Shown: one piece after another, positions 8,548-17,639 of the stretch
Layout: every line of letters begins with the position of its first letter
Position numbering within the stretch: position 1 is the first letter of the stretch
From: Pseudonocardia hierapolitana
Lineage (GTDB): Bacteria > Actinomycetota > Actinomycetes > Mycobacteriales > Pseudonocardiaceae
Direction: 5' to 3'
NCBI RefSeq assembly: GCF_007994075.1
Contig: NZ_VIWU01000001.1
Location: forward strand, 7,378,001-7,442,000
Length of the DNA stretch: 64,000 bases
Position numbers and translations under genes: made by a program
Notes under the pieces: generated by a model
What the model saw: only the letters and a program-made list of their open reading frames with translations
Told to the model about the DNA's origin: nothing
The model's database searches: none

Positions 8548-8997
8548 TCAGGTCGTGTGGACGATCAGGACGTCGATCCCGGCGCGGCGCGCCACGTCGG
8601 ACGGCACCGAGCCGAGCAGCCGCCCGCTGAGCGTGTTGAGGCCCCGGTTGCCGACGACGAGCAGGTCGGCGCCGGTGTCCCGCACCGCCTTGCGCAGCAC
8701 GTCGACGGGCGGGCCGTCGACGGCGAGCGTCCGGATCGTGCGCGCCCCCGCGGCCGCGGCGCGCTCCTCGGCGCTGCGCAGGGTCTCCTCGGCAGGCGTC
8801 CAGCCGACCACGAGGTAGGCCTCGTCCTTGAGCGCGTCCTCTGCCTCGGCGGTGTCCTCCCGGGACGGGGGCGTGAAGGCGCAGACGATGACGAGCTCGG
8901 CGTCGCTGTCGGCGGCGACGGCTGCGGCGCGGTCGACGGCGTTGAACGACGTGGCGGAGCCGTCGGTGCCGACGACGATCGTGCGGTAGGCGGACAT
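8548..8997 (-). CDS. Universal stress protein (UspA family)
   Basis: 149-residue single-domain USP. The ATP-binding signature G-x2-G-x9-G-S is present as GNRGLNTLSGRLLGSVPS, and the N terminus YRTIVVGTDGSATS is typical. The start ATG follows GGAGG by 7 bases. First gene of a two-gene minus-strand unit with the adenylate cyclase. ATP-binding USPs act as stress or energy sensors; the specific partner is unknown. Confidence 0.92.
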   Translation of the reverse strand: MSAYRTIVVGTDGSATSFNAVDRAAAVAADSDAELVIVCAFTPPSREDTAEAEDALKDEAYLVVGWTPAEETLRSAEERAAAAGARTIRTLAVDGPPVDVLRKAVRDTGADLLVVGNRGLNTLSGRLLGSVPSDVARRAGIDVLIVHTT

Positions 8998-9066
8998 CGG
9001 AAGCCTCCGGCATCGGGGAACGTGAGGGGCAGGTTACCGCTGGTAGGAATCGAGCCGCGCACGCCG

Positions 9067-10275
9067 TCACACCCCCGTGGGCGGAAGGACGGTCGGTGGG
9101 AGCACAGCGGGTGGGAGCACCGCGGGTGCGATCAGCCGGGCGCGCATGCGCCAGCCTGCGCCTGCCCACAGGGCGCGCATGGTGGCCGCGGTGCCGCGCA
9201 CGTCGGCGCGCCCCACCAGGTAGCACCAGCGGTGCCGCGGCGGCAGCGCGAAGAACGTCTCGAAGAACGCCGGGACCTCGGCGGGCGGCATCCGCAGCAG
9301 CGCCTCGAGCCCGATCCGGCGGAACCGGTGCACGGCACCCGCTCCGCGCGGCCAGACCACCGCGTGCGCTGCGGCGAGGGCCCGGTCGGGCCCGGCGGCG
9401 ATCGCGTCGGCGACCGCCGGCGCGAGCCGCAGCGACGTGGCCACCGAGAACCCGCTCGCCGGGTGCACGAGCGGGGCCGCGGCGCCGAAGGCGAGGACAC
9501 CGGGGGTGCGGTGGCGCGGGGAGTCGACCGGGAAGCGGACGGCCTCGGTGGCGGCGTCCGGGGGAGGGGTGATGCCGTGCCGGGCGAGCCGTGCGCGCAG
9601 CCGCCTGCGCAGCACCGGCAGCGGCAGGCCGGGGCGGCGGGCGAGCGAGGTCTCCTCCAGCAGCACGGCGCCGCCGCCGAGCGGGACGCCGTAGAGGAAG
9701 GTGGGCCAGCCCGGCTCGCCGTGGTCGGGCCGCCAGTCCATGAACAGCGCCTCACCGGGCGCGACGAGCGGCGCGGCGATCGCCTCGTCGACGACCACGC
9801 CCGCCGCCGTCTGCTCGGCGGACGGCCGGCGCCGGGGCGCGGCGCGCAGCGGCTGGCGGTGGCCGCCCGCGTCCACGACGACCGCGGCCCGCAGCTCCTC
9901 GGCACCGCTGAGGTGGACGGCGCCGGATGCCCAGGCGGCCGCGCGGCCCGCGCGGACCTGCACCCCGCGGCGGGCGAGCTCGCCGTCGAGGTGGGCGCGC
10001 AGGGCGGGGACGTCCAGGACGGCGTACTCCCAGCCGAGCCGGTGCTCGGAGAGCGCGATCGCCCGTCCCGTGGCCCGGGCCGCGATCACCGACGGTGGCA
10101 GGTCGTCCGGCAGTTCGTCGGCCCAGCAGCCGTAGGTGGCCCGCCACGGCGCCTCCGGTGCCGGATCGACCAGCGTGGTGCGCAACCCGCGCTCGGCGGT
10201 GGCGGCGGCGAGTGCCCTCCCGGCGGGCCCGCCGCCGACGACGAGCACGTCGGGGTCGCGGAACACGCCCAGCAT
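9067..10275 (-). CDS. Lycopene cyclase family FAD-dependent enzyme
   Basis: 402-residue member of the CrtY/CrtL lycopene beta-cyclase family, which forms beta-ionone rings in carotenoid synthesis. Seen: an N-terminal Rossmann dinucleotide site (VLVVGGGPAGRALAAA), the family motif YGCWADEL, FMDWRPDHGEPGWPTFLYG and the conserved ETSLARRPGL, then HPASGFSVATSLRLAP. The C terminus has three short LPP-containing repeats (AVLPPAVLPPTVLPP) encoded by tandem DNA. No other carotenoid genes are nearby, so it stands alone; a different polyene substrate cannot be excluded. Confidence 0.85.
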   Translation of the reverse strand: MLGVFRDPDVLVVGGGPAGRALAAATAERGLRTTLVDPAPEAPWRATYGCWADELPDDLPPSVIAARATGRAIALSEHRLGWEYAVLDVPALRAHLDGELARRGVQVRAGRAAAWASGAVHLSGAEELRAAVVVDAGGHRQPLRAAPRRRPSAEQTAAGVVVDEAIAAPLVAPGEALFMDWRPDHGEPGWPTFLYGVPLGGGAVLLEETSLARRPGLPLPVLRRRLRARLARHGITPPPDAATEAVRFPVDSPRHRTPGVLAFGAAAPLVHPASGFSVATSLRLAPAVADAIAAGPDRALAAAHAVVWPRGAGAVHRFRRIGLEALLRMPPAEVPAFFETFFALPPRHRWCYLVGRADVRGTAATMRALWAGAGWRMRARLIAPAVLPPAVLPPTVLPPTGV

Positions 10276-10301
10276 CCTGCCCGCCGAGGCCGTCCGGCGA
10301 C

Positions 10302-10356
10302 GTTCAGGAAAGCCACATTGCTGTCCTGCACGTTCCGGAATGTGGCCTTCCTGAAC
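10302..10356. repeat. 18-bp inverted repeat between divergent genes
   Basis: Arms 10302-10319 and 10339-10356 match at 17 of 18 positions with a 19-base loop. The single mismatch becomes a G-U pair only in minus-strand RNA, that is, in the 5' leader of the lycopene cyclase. It lies between two divergent starts, so it is not a normal terminator. The core GGCCACATTC resembles the hairpins at 38280 and 51955. Confidence 0.8.
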
Positions 10357-10406
10357 TTCCCGGGTCGCTCCGCAGCACGCGTCGCCGCGCGCATTAGCCT
10401 GCGTGC

Positions 10407-11948
10407 GTGGCGGATCGCTCCGTGCTCGACCAACCCGTCCGCCCGTCCGCGCGGGCGGCCCGGCGGTCGGGCGTGGGGGAGAGCGGGGTGGGCCTGGCCG
10501 CGAGCCCGTTCCGGGTCGACCGGGACCGGATCGCGGCGTCGCCGTACTTCGCCCGCCTCGCCGGCGTCACGCAGGTGGTGAGCCCGACCGGCAACGGTCT
10601 GCTGCTGCACAACCGACTGACGCACAGCCTGCAGGTGGCTCAGGTGGCGAGGGCCATCGCCGAGCGGCTGACGGCCGACGCCGTGACGGGCGCGGTCCTG
10701 GACCGGCTCGGCGGCTGCGACCCCGATGTCGTCGAGGCCGCCGCGATCGCCCACGATCTGGGCCACCCGCCGTTCGGGCACCTCGGCGAGCAGGTCCTGG
10801 ACCGGCTCGGCCGCGAGCGGCTGGGCCTGCCGGACGGGTTCGAGGGCAACGCGCAGAGCTTCCGCGTGATCACGACGATCGACCTGCACGGGCCGGGCGG
10901 CGCCGGGCTCGACCTGACCGCGGCCGTCCGCGCGGCCGTGCTCAAGTACCCGTGGGCCCGCCGCGGCCATCCCGACCCGCACCCGAGCACGGCGCCCGTT
11001 CCGCCGCGCGGCGCGGGCCCGCTGCCGGGCGCCCCGGACGCGGGGTCGGCCAAGTTCTCCTGCTACCTCACCGAGCTCGACGACCTGGTCGACAGCCGGG
11101 CCGCCGTGGCGGTGGGGCCGTGGCAGCAGACGGTGGAGGCCGCGGTGATGGACACCGCCGACGACGTCGCGTACGCCATCCACGACCTGGAGGACTTCCA
11201 CCGGGTCGGCGTGCTCGCCCAGCCGGGTGTCGCGACCGAGCTGGGCGGCTGGCTGCGCGACCGGGGTGGGCTCGCCGCGGCCGACCCGTCCGCGCTCGGG
11301 TCGCTGCGCCCGGGCGCCGACCTCGAGCGGCTGCGCAGGCGGCTGCACACCAAGGACGGCTGGGCGTTCGACGACGAGGCGTTCGCCTCCGCCGTCGCCC
11401 TGGTGCGCGAGGAGCTGGTGGACGGGCTGCTGGCCGTCCCGTTCGACGGGTCGATGGCCGCCGAGCGGGCGGTCGCCGAGTTCTCGGCGCGGTGGACGGC
11501 CCGCCTCGTCGCGGGCGTCCGGGTGCAGCCCGACCCGCCGGTGCGGGCCGCGCCGGTCACCCTCGCCACGGCGCAGTGGCACGAGGTGGCGGTGCTGAAG
11601 TTCGTGCACCACCGGTTCGTCCTGCAGCGCGCCGACCTCGCCTCCCACCAGCGCGGCCAGGCGACGGTGCTGACCGGGCTGGTCGGTGCGCTCGCCGACT
11701 GGCTCACCGGTGACGACGAGGTCCGCATCCCGCCCCGCCTGCACGACCTGGTGGCGCTCGCCCACGACGAGTACCGCGGGCTCTCCGCCGAGGGACGGCT
11801 CGGCCCCGAACCGGACGTCGACGCGCTGGCCCGCGGCCGCGCGGTGGTCGACTACGTCGCCTCACTGACCGACGGCCAGGCCGGCGCGCTGCTCGACGTC
11901 CTGACGGGCCGCTCCGCGCGGCTGTGGGCGGACGCGGTGGCCCTCTGA
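10407..11948 (+). CDS. HD-domain deoxynucleoside triphosphate triphosphohydrolase (dGTPase family)
   Basis: 513-residue dNTPase that splits dNTPs to deoxynucleosides and triphosphate, controlling dNTP pools. HD metal ligands are visible: HNRLTHSLQVAQVAR (first His, near residue 73), AHDLGHPPFGHLGE (His-Asp near 115) and MDTADDVAYAIHD (last Asp near 250), with the family motif EGNAQSFRV. The GTG at 10407 sits shortly after a TAGCCT box, so a leaderless transcript is possible. A central Pro-rich insertion (residues about 188-210) is unusual in length. Divergent from the lycopene cyclase. Confidence 0.88.
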   Translation: MADRSVLDQPVRPSARAARRSGVGESGVGLAASPFRVDRDRIAASPYFARLAGVTQVVSPTGNGLLLHNRLTHSLQVAQVARAIAERLTADAVTGAVLDRLGGCDPDVVEAAAIAHDLGHPPFGHLGEQVLDRLGRERLGLPDGFEGNAQSFRVITTIDLHGPGGAGLDLTAAVRAAVLKYPWARRGHPDPHPSTAPVPPRGAGPLPGAPDAGSAKFSCYLTELDDLVDSRAAVAVGPWQQTVEAAVMDTADDVAYAIHDLEDFHRVGVLAQPGVATELGGWLRDRGGLAAADPSALGSLRPGADLERLRRRLHTKDGWAFDDEAFASAVALVREELVDGLLAVPFDGSMAAERAVAEFSARWTARLVAGVRVQPDPPVRAAPVTLATAQWHEVAVLKFVHHRFVLQRADLASHQRGQATVLTGLVGALADWLTGDDEVRIPPRLHDLVALAHDEYRGLSAEGRLGPEPDVDALARGRAVVDYVASLTDGQAGALLDVLTGRSARLWADAVAL

Positions 11949-11951
11949 CCA

Positions 11952-11982
11952 GCACGTCGTGCACACCGCGGCGACACGGTGC
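11952..11982. terminator. Hairpins between convergent dNTPase and SDR genes
   Basis: The 51-bp gap between two convergent genes contains GCACG/CGTGC and, overlapping it, GTGCAC...GGTGCAC with a small bulge. Either could end transcription from both sides. No T-run follows, as is usual in such GC-rich genomes. Confidence 0.35.
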
Positions 11983-11999
11983 ACGGCCGGGCGGCGCGG

Positions 12000-12806
12000 C
12001 TAGGCGGAGCCGAGGGAGCCCGTCGAGAGGATGCCGCCGTCGACGCGGACCGTCTCGCCGGTGATCCAGGAGGCCGCGTCGGAGACGAGGAACCCGACCA
12101 GCCGGGCGACGTCCTCGGGCGTGCCGAGGCGCTTCATCGGGTAGGCGGCTGCCACTTTGTCCTCGTCGTGGGCGTAGAGGGCGGTGGCGAACTTCGTCTT
12201 CACCACGGCAGGCGCCACGGCGTTGACCCGGATCGACGGGCCGAGCTGCCAGGCGAGCTCCTCGGTGAGCCGGATGAGCGCGGCCTTCGACGCCCCGTAC
12301 GCCGCGATCACGCCCGAGGAGCGGATGCCGGCCACCGAGGCGAGGTTGACGATCGCGCCGCCGTGCTCGCCCATCCACGCCTTGTAGGCGAGCTGCACGA
12401 ACCCGAGCGCGGCGACGACATTGGTGTCGAAGGTCTTGCGGACGGCGTCGAGGTCGGCGTCCATGAGGGAGCCGTAGGTCGGGTTGATCCCCGTGTTGTT
12501 GACCAGGATCGCGAGGTTGCCGAACCGCTCCACGGTGCGGGCGACGGCCTCCTCGCGGGCCTCGTCGGATCCGGCGTTGCCCGGGAGGGCGAGCACCCGC
12601 CCGGGGTCGGTGCCCGCCGCCAGCTGCTCGGCCGCCGCGGCCAGCTCGTCCGGCTTGCGTGCGGTGATCGTGACCGACGCGCCCCTGCCGAGCAGCTCGC
12701 GGGCGATGGCGAAGCCGATTCCGCGGCTCGCGCCGGTGACGAGGGCTGCGCGACCAGCAAGATCCTGGGGGACGCCTGCGGAGATGTCGGCGGTGACGTC
12801 GGTCAT
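12000..12806 (-). CDS. SDR-family oxidoreductase (3-oxoacyl-ACP-reductase-like)
   Basis: 268-residue classical short-chain dehydrogenase. The cofactor site is TGASRGIGFAIARE near residue 25, the NNTG element is LVNNTGINP, the catalytic Ser is in LASVAG, and the active site YGASKAAL is near residue 170; the C terminus SWITGETVRVDGG is typical. The Arg in TARKPDEL just after the second strand suggests NADP(H). It most resembles FabG-like reductases, but substrates of stand-alone SDRs cannot be read from sequence. Confidence 0.88.
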   Translation of the reverse strand: MTDVTADISAGVPQDLAGRAALVTGASRGIGFAIARELLGRGASVTITARKPDELAAAAEQLAAGTDPGRVLALPGNAGSDEAREEAVARTVERFGNLAILVNNTGINPTYGSLMDADLDAVRKTFDTNVVAALGFVQLAYKAWMGEHGGAIVNLASVAGIRSSGVIAAYGASKAALIRLTEELAWQLGPSIRVNAVAPAVVKTKFATALYAHDEDKVAAAYPMKRLGTPEDVARLVGFLVSDAASWITGETVRVDGGILSTGSLGSA

Positions 12807-12846
12807 GTCCGCGACCCTACTTCCCGAAACCGCTCGACCCGGCCGG

Positions 12847-12883
12847 TACTCTGGACTGCGTGATCATGGTCCGGATCGAGTAG
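12847..12883 (+). promoter_or_regulatory. Leaderless leader-peptide ORF (7 codons) in front of the ABC-F gene
   Basis: A -10-like TACTCT (12847-12852) ends 7 bases before a GTG at 12860 that opens a seven-codon ORF, translated MIMVRIE then TAG (12881-12883). The ABC-F gene follows 58 bases later. Short leader ORFs controlling ABC-F ribosome-protection genes by ribosome stalling are established in other bacteria; that this one works so is an inference. No clear -35 box or attenuator hairpin was recognised between the leader and 12942. Confidence 0.45.
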
Positions 12884-12941
12884 CGGCGGCGCGCGTCATC
12901 TCTCGCGTGCCGTCCCTTCCACTCGTTCTGGAGTCCTTCTC

Positions 12942-14564
<1,623 letters not shown>

Positions 14565-14899
14565 TCGGGCGATTTCCGCCGGCATGTCCCATGCCTGCCC
14601 GGCCACCCGATCGGGGTGCAGGCAGGTTCGTGGCCGCCGCCGTCGACGGCCGTGGCGGCATCCGGCGGGTCCGCGCTCCCCTGCCGGGGTGACTTGCGGG
14701 TGGCGACGGGGTGACATCCGGGTGTGCAGGTTGCGGCAATGATCACCCATACGCGTGATCCATTCGGGCGAACCGTTCGCCGATCACCGAGTGGATCTCC
14801 TGGCACCGGGTAGTTCCGTGGACGATCATTGCCGCACCGGGGGGAGCCGGAAACGATCTGCCTGCGGTCCGCGCAGGTGGGCGAAGGAGATCAGGTGTC
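14565..14899. other. 335-bp non-coding interval rich in hairpins
   Basis: No convincing ORF. After the ABC-F stop there is GGCATG/CATGCC (about 14583-14597) and a strong GC hairpin with GCCGCC/GGCGGC arms around 14631-14658, likely the terminator. Further on is a nested structure at 14732-14836 described separately. CCTGCG/CGCAGG forms a last small hairpin just before the RBS of the HTH gene. Confidence 0.6.
14732..14836 (+). promoter_or_regulatory. Nested inverted repeats, candidate structured leader of the HTH gene
   Basis: A perfect 13-bp inverted repeat (14732-14744 with 14824-14836) encloses about 80 bases. Inside, GTGATC at 14755-14760 can pair with GATCAC on its left (14741-14746) or on its right (14782-14787), two mutually exclusive stems; GGCGA/TCGCC (14767-14781) lies within the right one. 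Such alternatives are typical of switching leaders, but a DNA operator explanation is equally possible. Confidence 0.4.
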
Positions 14900-15109
14900 A
14901 TGGCCGACCTGAAGAAGGGTGCTCGTATCACCGGCACCCAGCGCGACAAGCTCGCCACCGACCTGAAGAAGAAGTACGAGAAGGGCGCCAGCATCCGCGC
15001 GCTCGCCGAGCAGACCGGTCGGTCGTACGGATTCGTGCACCGCGTCCTGTCCGAGACCGGCGTCACGCTGCGCGGCCGCGGCGGGGCCACTCGTACCAAG
15101 AAGAAGTAG
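14900..15109 (+). CDS. Small helix-turn-helix protein
   Basis: 69-residue basic protein. Residues 20-60 form a helix-turn-helix (KYEKGASIRALAEQTGRSYG, then FVHRVLSETGVTLRGRG), ending in a lysine-rich tail. It resembles Rv1473A of M. tuberculosis, which lies in the same ABC-F/enoyl-CoA hydratase neighbourhood. Probably DNA-binding, like Hin-type or resolvase HTH domains; its target is unknown. The long 335-bp leader and its inverted repeats suggest it is regulated on its own, possibly by itself. A hairpin terminator follows. Confidence 0.85.
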   Translation: MADLKKGARITGTQRDKLATDLKKKYEKGASIRALAEQTGRSYGFVHRVLSETGVTLRGRGGATRTKKK

Positions 15110-15123
15110 GTCGAGAAGCAGTC

Positions 15124-15147
15124 GGAAGCGGTTGCCGGACCGCTTCC
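15124..15147 (+). terminator. Hairpin after the small HTH gene
   Basis: Perfect 9-bp stem (GGAAGCGGT with ACCGCTTCC) and a 6-base loop, 14 bases after the stop codon. No U-tract. It separates the HTH gene from the enoyl-CoA hydratase, which has its own TAACCT -10-like box at 15158-15163 just before its ATG. Confidence 0.6.
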
Positions 15148-15169
15148 TACCCCGGGGTAACCTGCCGCC

Positions 15170-15973
15170 ATGACAACGGCGGCGATCGACCCGGAGCTTC
15201 TTCGACGCGGTGGGCTGACGTTCGACGTCGACGGTCCGCGGGCGACGATCACGCTCGCGCGTCCGGAGGTGCTCAACGCGCAGACCCCGCACACGTGGGA
15301 GGCGCTCCGGGCGATCGGGGAGTCGGTGCCCGCCGAGGTCCGCGTCGTGGTGGTGCGCGGCACCGGCCGCGCGTTCTCCGCCGGTCTCGACAAGCGGTAC
15401 TTCGCCGCCGACGAGGTGGACGGCGCCCCGGGCCTCACCGGCATCGCCGCGTTGCCCGACGAGGAGGCCGACACCACGATCGCCGCCGCCCAGGCCGGCT
15501 TCTCGTGGCTGCGCGACCCCACGCGCCTCACCATTGCCGCTGTGCAGGGCCACGCCATCGGAGCGGGTTTCCAGCTCGCGCTCGCCTGTGACCTGCGTGT
15601 CGTCGCCGACGACGTGCAGTTCTGCATGGCCGAGACCAGCCGGGGCATCGTCCCCGACCTCGGCGGCACCTACCCGCTCGTCCACGCCGTGGGCTACTCC
15701 CGCGCCGTCGAGATCTGCCTCTCCGGACGGCGGGTCGGCGCCGACGAGGCGGTCGCCATCGGCCTCGCGCTGCGCGCCGTGCCCGTGGCGGAGCTCGACG
15801 CCGCCGTCGACGCGGACGTCGCGGCCCTGCTCGCCGCACCGCCGAAGGCCGCTGCCGAGACCCTCGGCCTGCTCGCAGGCGTCGCCGAGGGCGCCGACCC
15901 GGCGCAGGCCCTCGCCGCCGAGCGCGCGGCCCAGCTGCGGCGACTCCGCTCGCTGGCGGCGGGCGAGGGCTGA
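15170..15973 (+). CDS. Enoyl-CoA hydratase/isomerase family protein
   Basis: 267-residue crotonase-fold protein. The oxyanion-hole segments are visible as GTGRAFSAGLDKRYF (near residue 65) and QGHAIGAGFQLALACDLRV (near 126), followed by ETSRGIVPDLGGTYPLVHAVG, where the catalytic acidic residue of hydratases lies. It resembles mycobacterial EchA12, which sits in the same neighbourhood with the ABC-F gene Rv1473. Likely role is beta-oxidation or a related acyl-CoA reaction. The ATG lies 6 bases after a -10-like box, suggesting a leaderless transcript. Confidence 0.87.
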   Translation: MTTAAIDPELLRRGGLTFDVDGPRATITLARPEVLNAQTPHTWEALRAIGESVPAEVRVVVVRGTGRAFSAGLDKRYFAADEVDGAPGLTGIAALPDEEADTTIAAAQAGFSWLRDPTRLTIAAVQGHAIGAGFQLALACDLRVVADDVQFCMAETSRGIVPDLGGTYPLVHAVGYSRAVEICLSGRRVGADEAVAIGLALRAVPVAELDAAVDADVAALLAAPPKAAAETLGLLAGVAEGADPAQALAAERAAQLRRLRSLAAGEG

Positions 15974-15985
15974 GCGCTCGTCGGA

Positions 15986-17527
15986 TCAGGTGCGGGCCGT
16001 TGCGGCGTGCGGCGCCGGGAAGCCGCCGACCGCCTGCTCGAACGCCTGTGCCACGCGGAGTACATCGGCGTCCGCGAAGTGCCTTCCGATGATCATCATC
16101 CCGGCCGGGAGGCCGCCTGCGAGACCGGCGGGCACGGAGCACGCCGGGTGGCCCGTCACGTCGGTGACGCAGGTGTTGGCGATCATTTCGAGGGCCCGCG
16201 GGATGACCTCCTCGCGCGGGGCGTCGGGCGCGGGCAGTGCGGTGGCGCGCAGCGGAAGCGTCGGCATGACGAGCACGTCGTAGCGGGCGAGGGCCGCGTC
16301 GTAGGCGGCGCGCAGCCGCGGCACGAGGTTGCGGGCCATGGCGTAGTACCGGCCGTGGTGGCGGTCGACGGTGTACCCGCCTGCCAGCAGCACGAGCTTG
16401 ACGGTCTCGGAGAACCGGCTGCCGTCGGCCCGCCAGCCGCGGCCGTAGTGCTCGATCACCTCCGGGTCGTAGAGGCCGTCCCGGTTCATGCCGTAGCCGT
16501 TGCCGTCGACCATCTGGTTCATCGCGCCCTCGGTGGCGATGACGTCCCAGATGCGCGCCCCGTGGGCGTGCCAGGGGATCGAGACCTCCTCCGCGGTGAG
16601 GCCGGCGCCGCGCAGGACGTCGACGCCCGCACGCACCGCGTCGTCCACCTCCGGTTCGGAGTTGGGGTGGCCGAAGCCCTCGGTGACCACGCCGATCCGC
16701 ATGCCCTCCGCGCCCCGGTCGAGCGCACCGACGTAGTCGTCGGGCACGAGGTCGCGCGGCTGGCGCGGGTCGAGCCCGTCCGGGCCGGCCATGACCGACA
16801 GCATGAGCGCTGCATCGGCCACCGTGCGGGTCATGGGGCCGACGTGGTCGATGGTCTGCTCGATCGGGAACGCCCCGGTGTAGGGGACGAGGCCGTAGGT
16901 GGGCTTGTGGCCGACGATGCCGCTGTACGCCGCCGGGATGCGTACCGAGCCGCCCTGGTCGCCGCCCGTGGCGAGGTCCACGACGCCCCCTGCGACCAGC
17001 GCGGCGCTCCCGGAGGACGACCCGCCCGCGGAGCGGCGCTCGTCCCACGGGTTGCGCACGGGCGCCGGGCGGGAGGTGTGCGAGCCGCCGGAGAAGCAGA
17101 GGTCCTCGCAGACGGCCTTGCCGGCGATCGTCGCGCCCGCGGCGAGCAGGCGGCTGACGACGGCGGCGTCGCGCAGCGGGACGTAGCCCTCCAGGTAGGG
17201 CGAGCCGTTCATCATCGGCACGCCGGCGACGGCGGTGTTGTCCTTGACGGCGACGGTGCGCCCGGCGAGCGGGCCCTGCCCGCCCTCGGTGATGTCGGTG
17301 GTGACGTACCAGGCGCCGTACGGGTTGTCCGCGTCCTGCGGCCGCTGCCACGCGCGCTCGGGGGCCGAGGGGGCGGTTTCGCCGTAGAGCTCCTCCACGA
17401 CGTTCCAGGAGGAGAGCAGCCCGTGGACGAACGGGCCGAACGATTCGATGTCGGACTCGGAGAGGCCAAGGCCGCGGCGCTGGGCGGCGGCGTCGAGGGC
17501 GGCGCGGTCGGGCGGGTCGAGGGGCAT
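15986..17527 (-). CDS. Amidase (amidase signature family)
   Basis: 513-residue amidase-signature enzyme. The catalytic triad is visible: Lys in GRTVAVKDNTAVAG, the cis-Ser in RSAGGSSSGSAALVAGG, and the nucleophile Ser in TGGDQGGSVRIPAAYSG. These enzymes hydrolyse C-N amide bonds; the substrate is not evident and the N-terminal 80 residues form an extra helical part seen in nitrile/amide-catabolism amidases. The ATG at 17527 follows AGGAGG by 6 bases; the open frame extends upstream but without a better start. Divergent from the ABC exporter. Confidence 0.9.
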   Translation of the reverse strand: MPLDPPDRAALDAAAQRRGLGLSESDIESFGPFVHGLLSSWNVVEELYGETAPSAPERAWQRPQDADNPYGAWYVTTDITEGGQGPLAGRTVAVKDNTAVAGVPMMNGSPYLEGYVPLRDAAVVSRLLAAGATIAGKAVCEDLCFSGGSHTSRPAPVRNPWDERRSAGGSSSGSAALVAGGVVDLATGGDQGGSVRIPAAYSGIVGHKPTYGLVPYTGAFPIEQTIDHVGPMTRTVADAALMLSVMAGPDGLDPRQPRDLVPDDYVGALDRGAEGMRIGVVTEGFGHPNSEPEVDDAVRAGVDVLRGAGLTAEEVSIPWHAHGARIWDVIATEGAMNQMVDGNGYGMNRDGLYDPEVIEHYGRGWRADGSRFSETVKLVLLAGGYTVDRHHGRYYAMARNLVPRLRAAYDAALARYDVLVMPTLPLRATALPAPDAPREEVIPRALEMIANTCVTDVTGHPACSVPAGLAGGLPAGMMIIGRHFADADVLRVAQAFEQAVGGFPAPHAATART

Positions 17528-17596
17528 GGCGACCTCCTGCTGAGCGGGTGAACCGACCGTAGTACGTGCCCGGGAGTAGAGCGGGGCATCAGCGTG

Positions 17597-17624
17597 TTGG
17601 AACCTCCGGATGCAACGGTGTAAG
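17597..17624 (+). promoter_or_regulatory. Possible promoter of the ABC exporter
   Basis: TTGGAA (17597-17602) and TGTAAG (17619-17624) are 16 bp apart, followed by AAGGGGG as ribosome binding site before the ATG at 17640. Only a moderate match to consensus. Confidence 0.35.
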
Positions 17625-17639
17625 TGAAGGGGGCCGTGG

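Noticed and set aside
9030..9060. tRNA-like T-arm (GGTAGGAATCGAGCC) upstream of the universal stress protein
   Set aside because: The T stem has mismatches and no anticodon arm, D arm or acceptor stem can be built around it.
10283..10300. Insertion-sequence terminal repeat near the lycopene cyclase start
   Set aside because: The inverted repeat at 10302-10356 has no transposase gene, no second end and no target duplication.
14565..14899. Known riboswitch class upstream of the small HTH gene
   Set aside because: No conserved core of the riboswitch families I can recognise (for example cobalamin, TPP, SAM, ykkC, glycine) was seen; only generic alternative stems.
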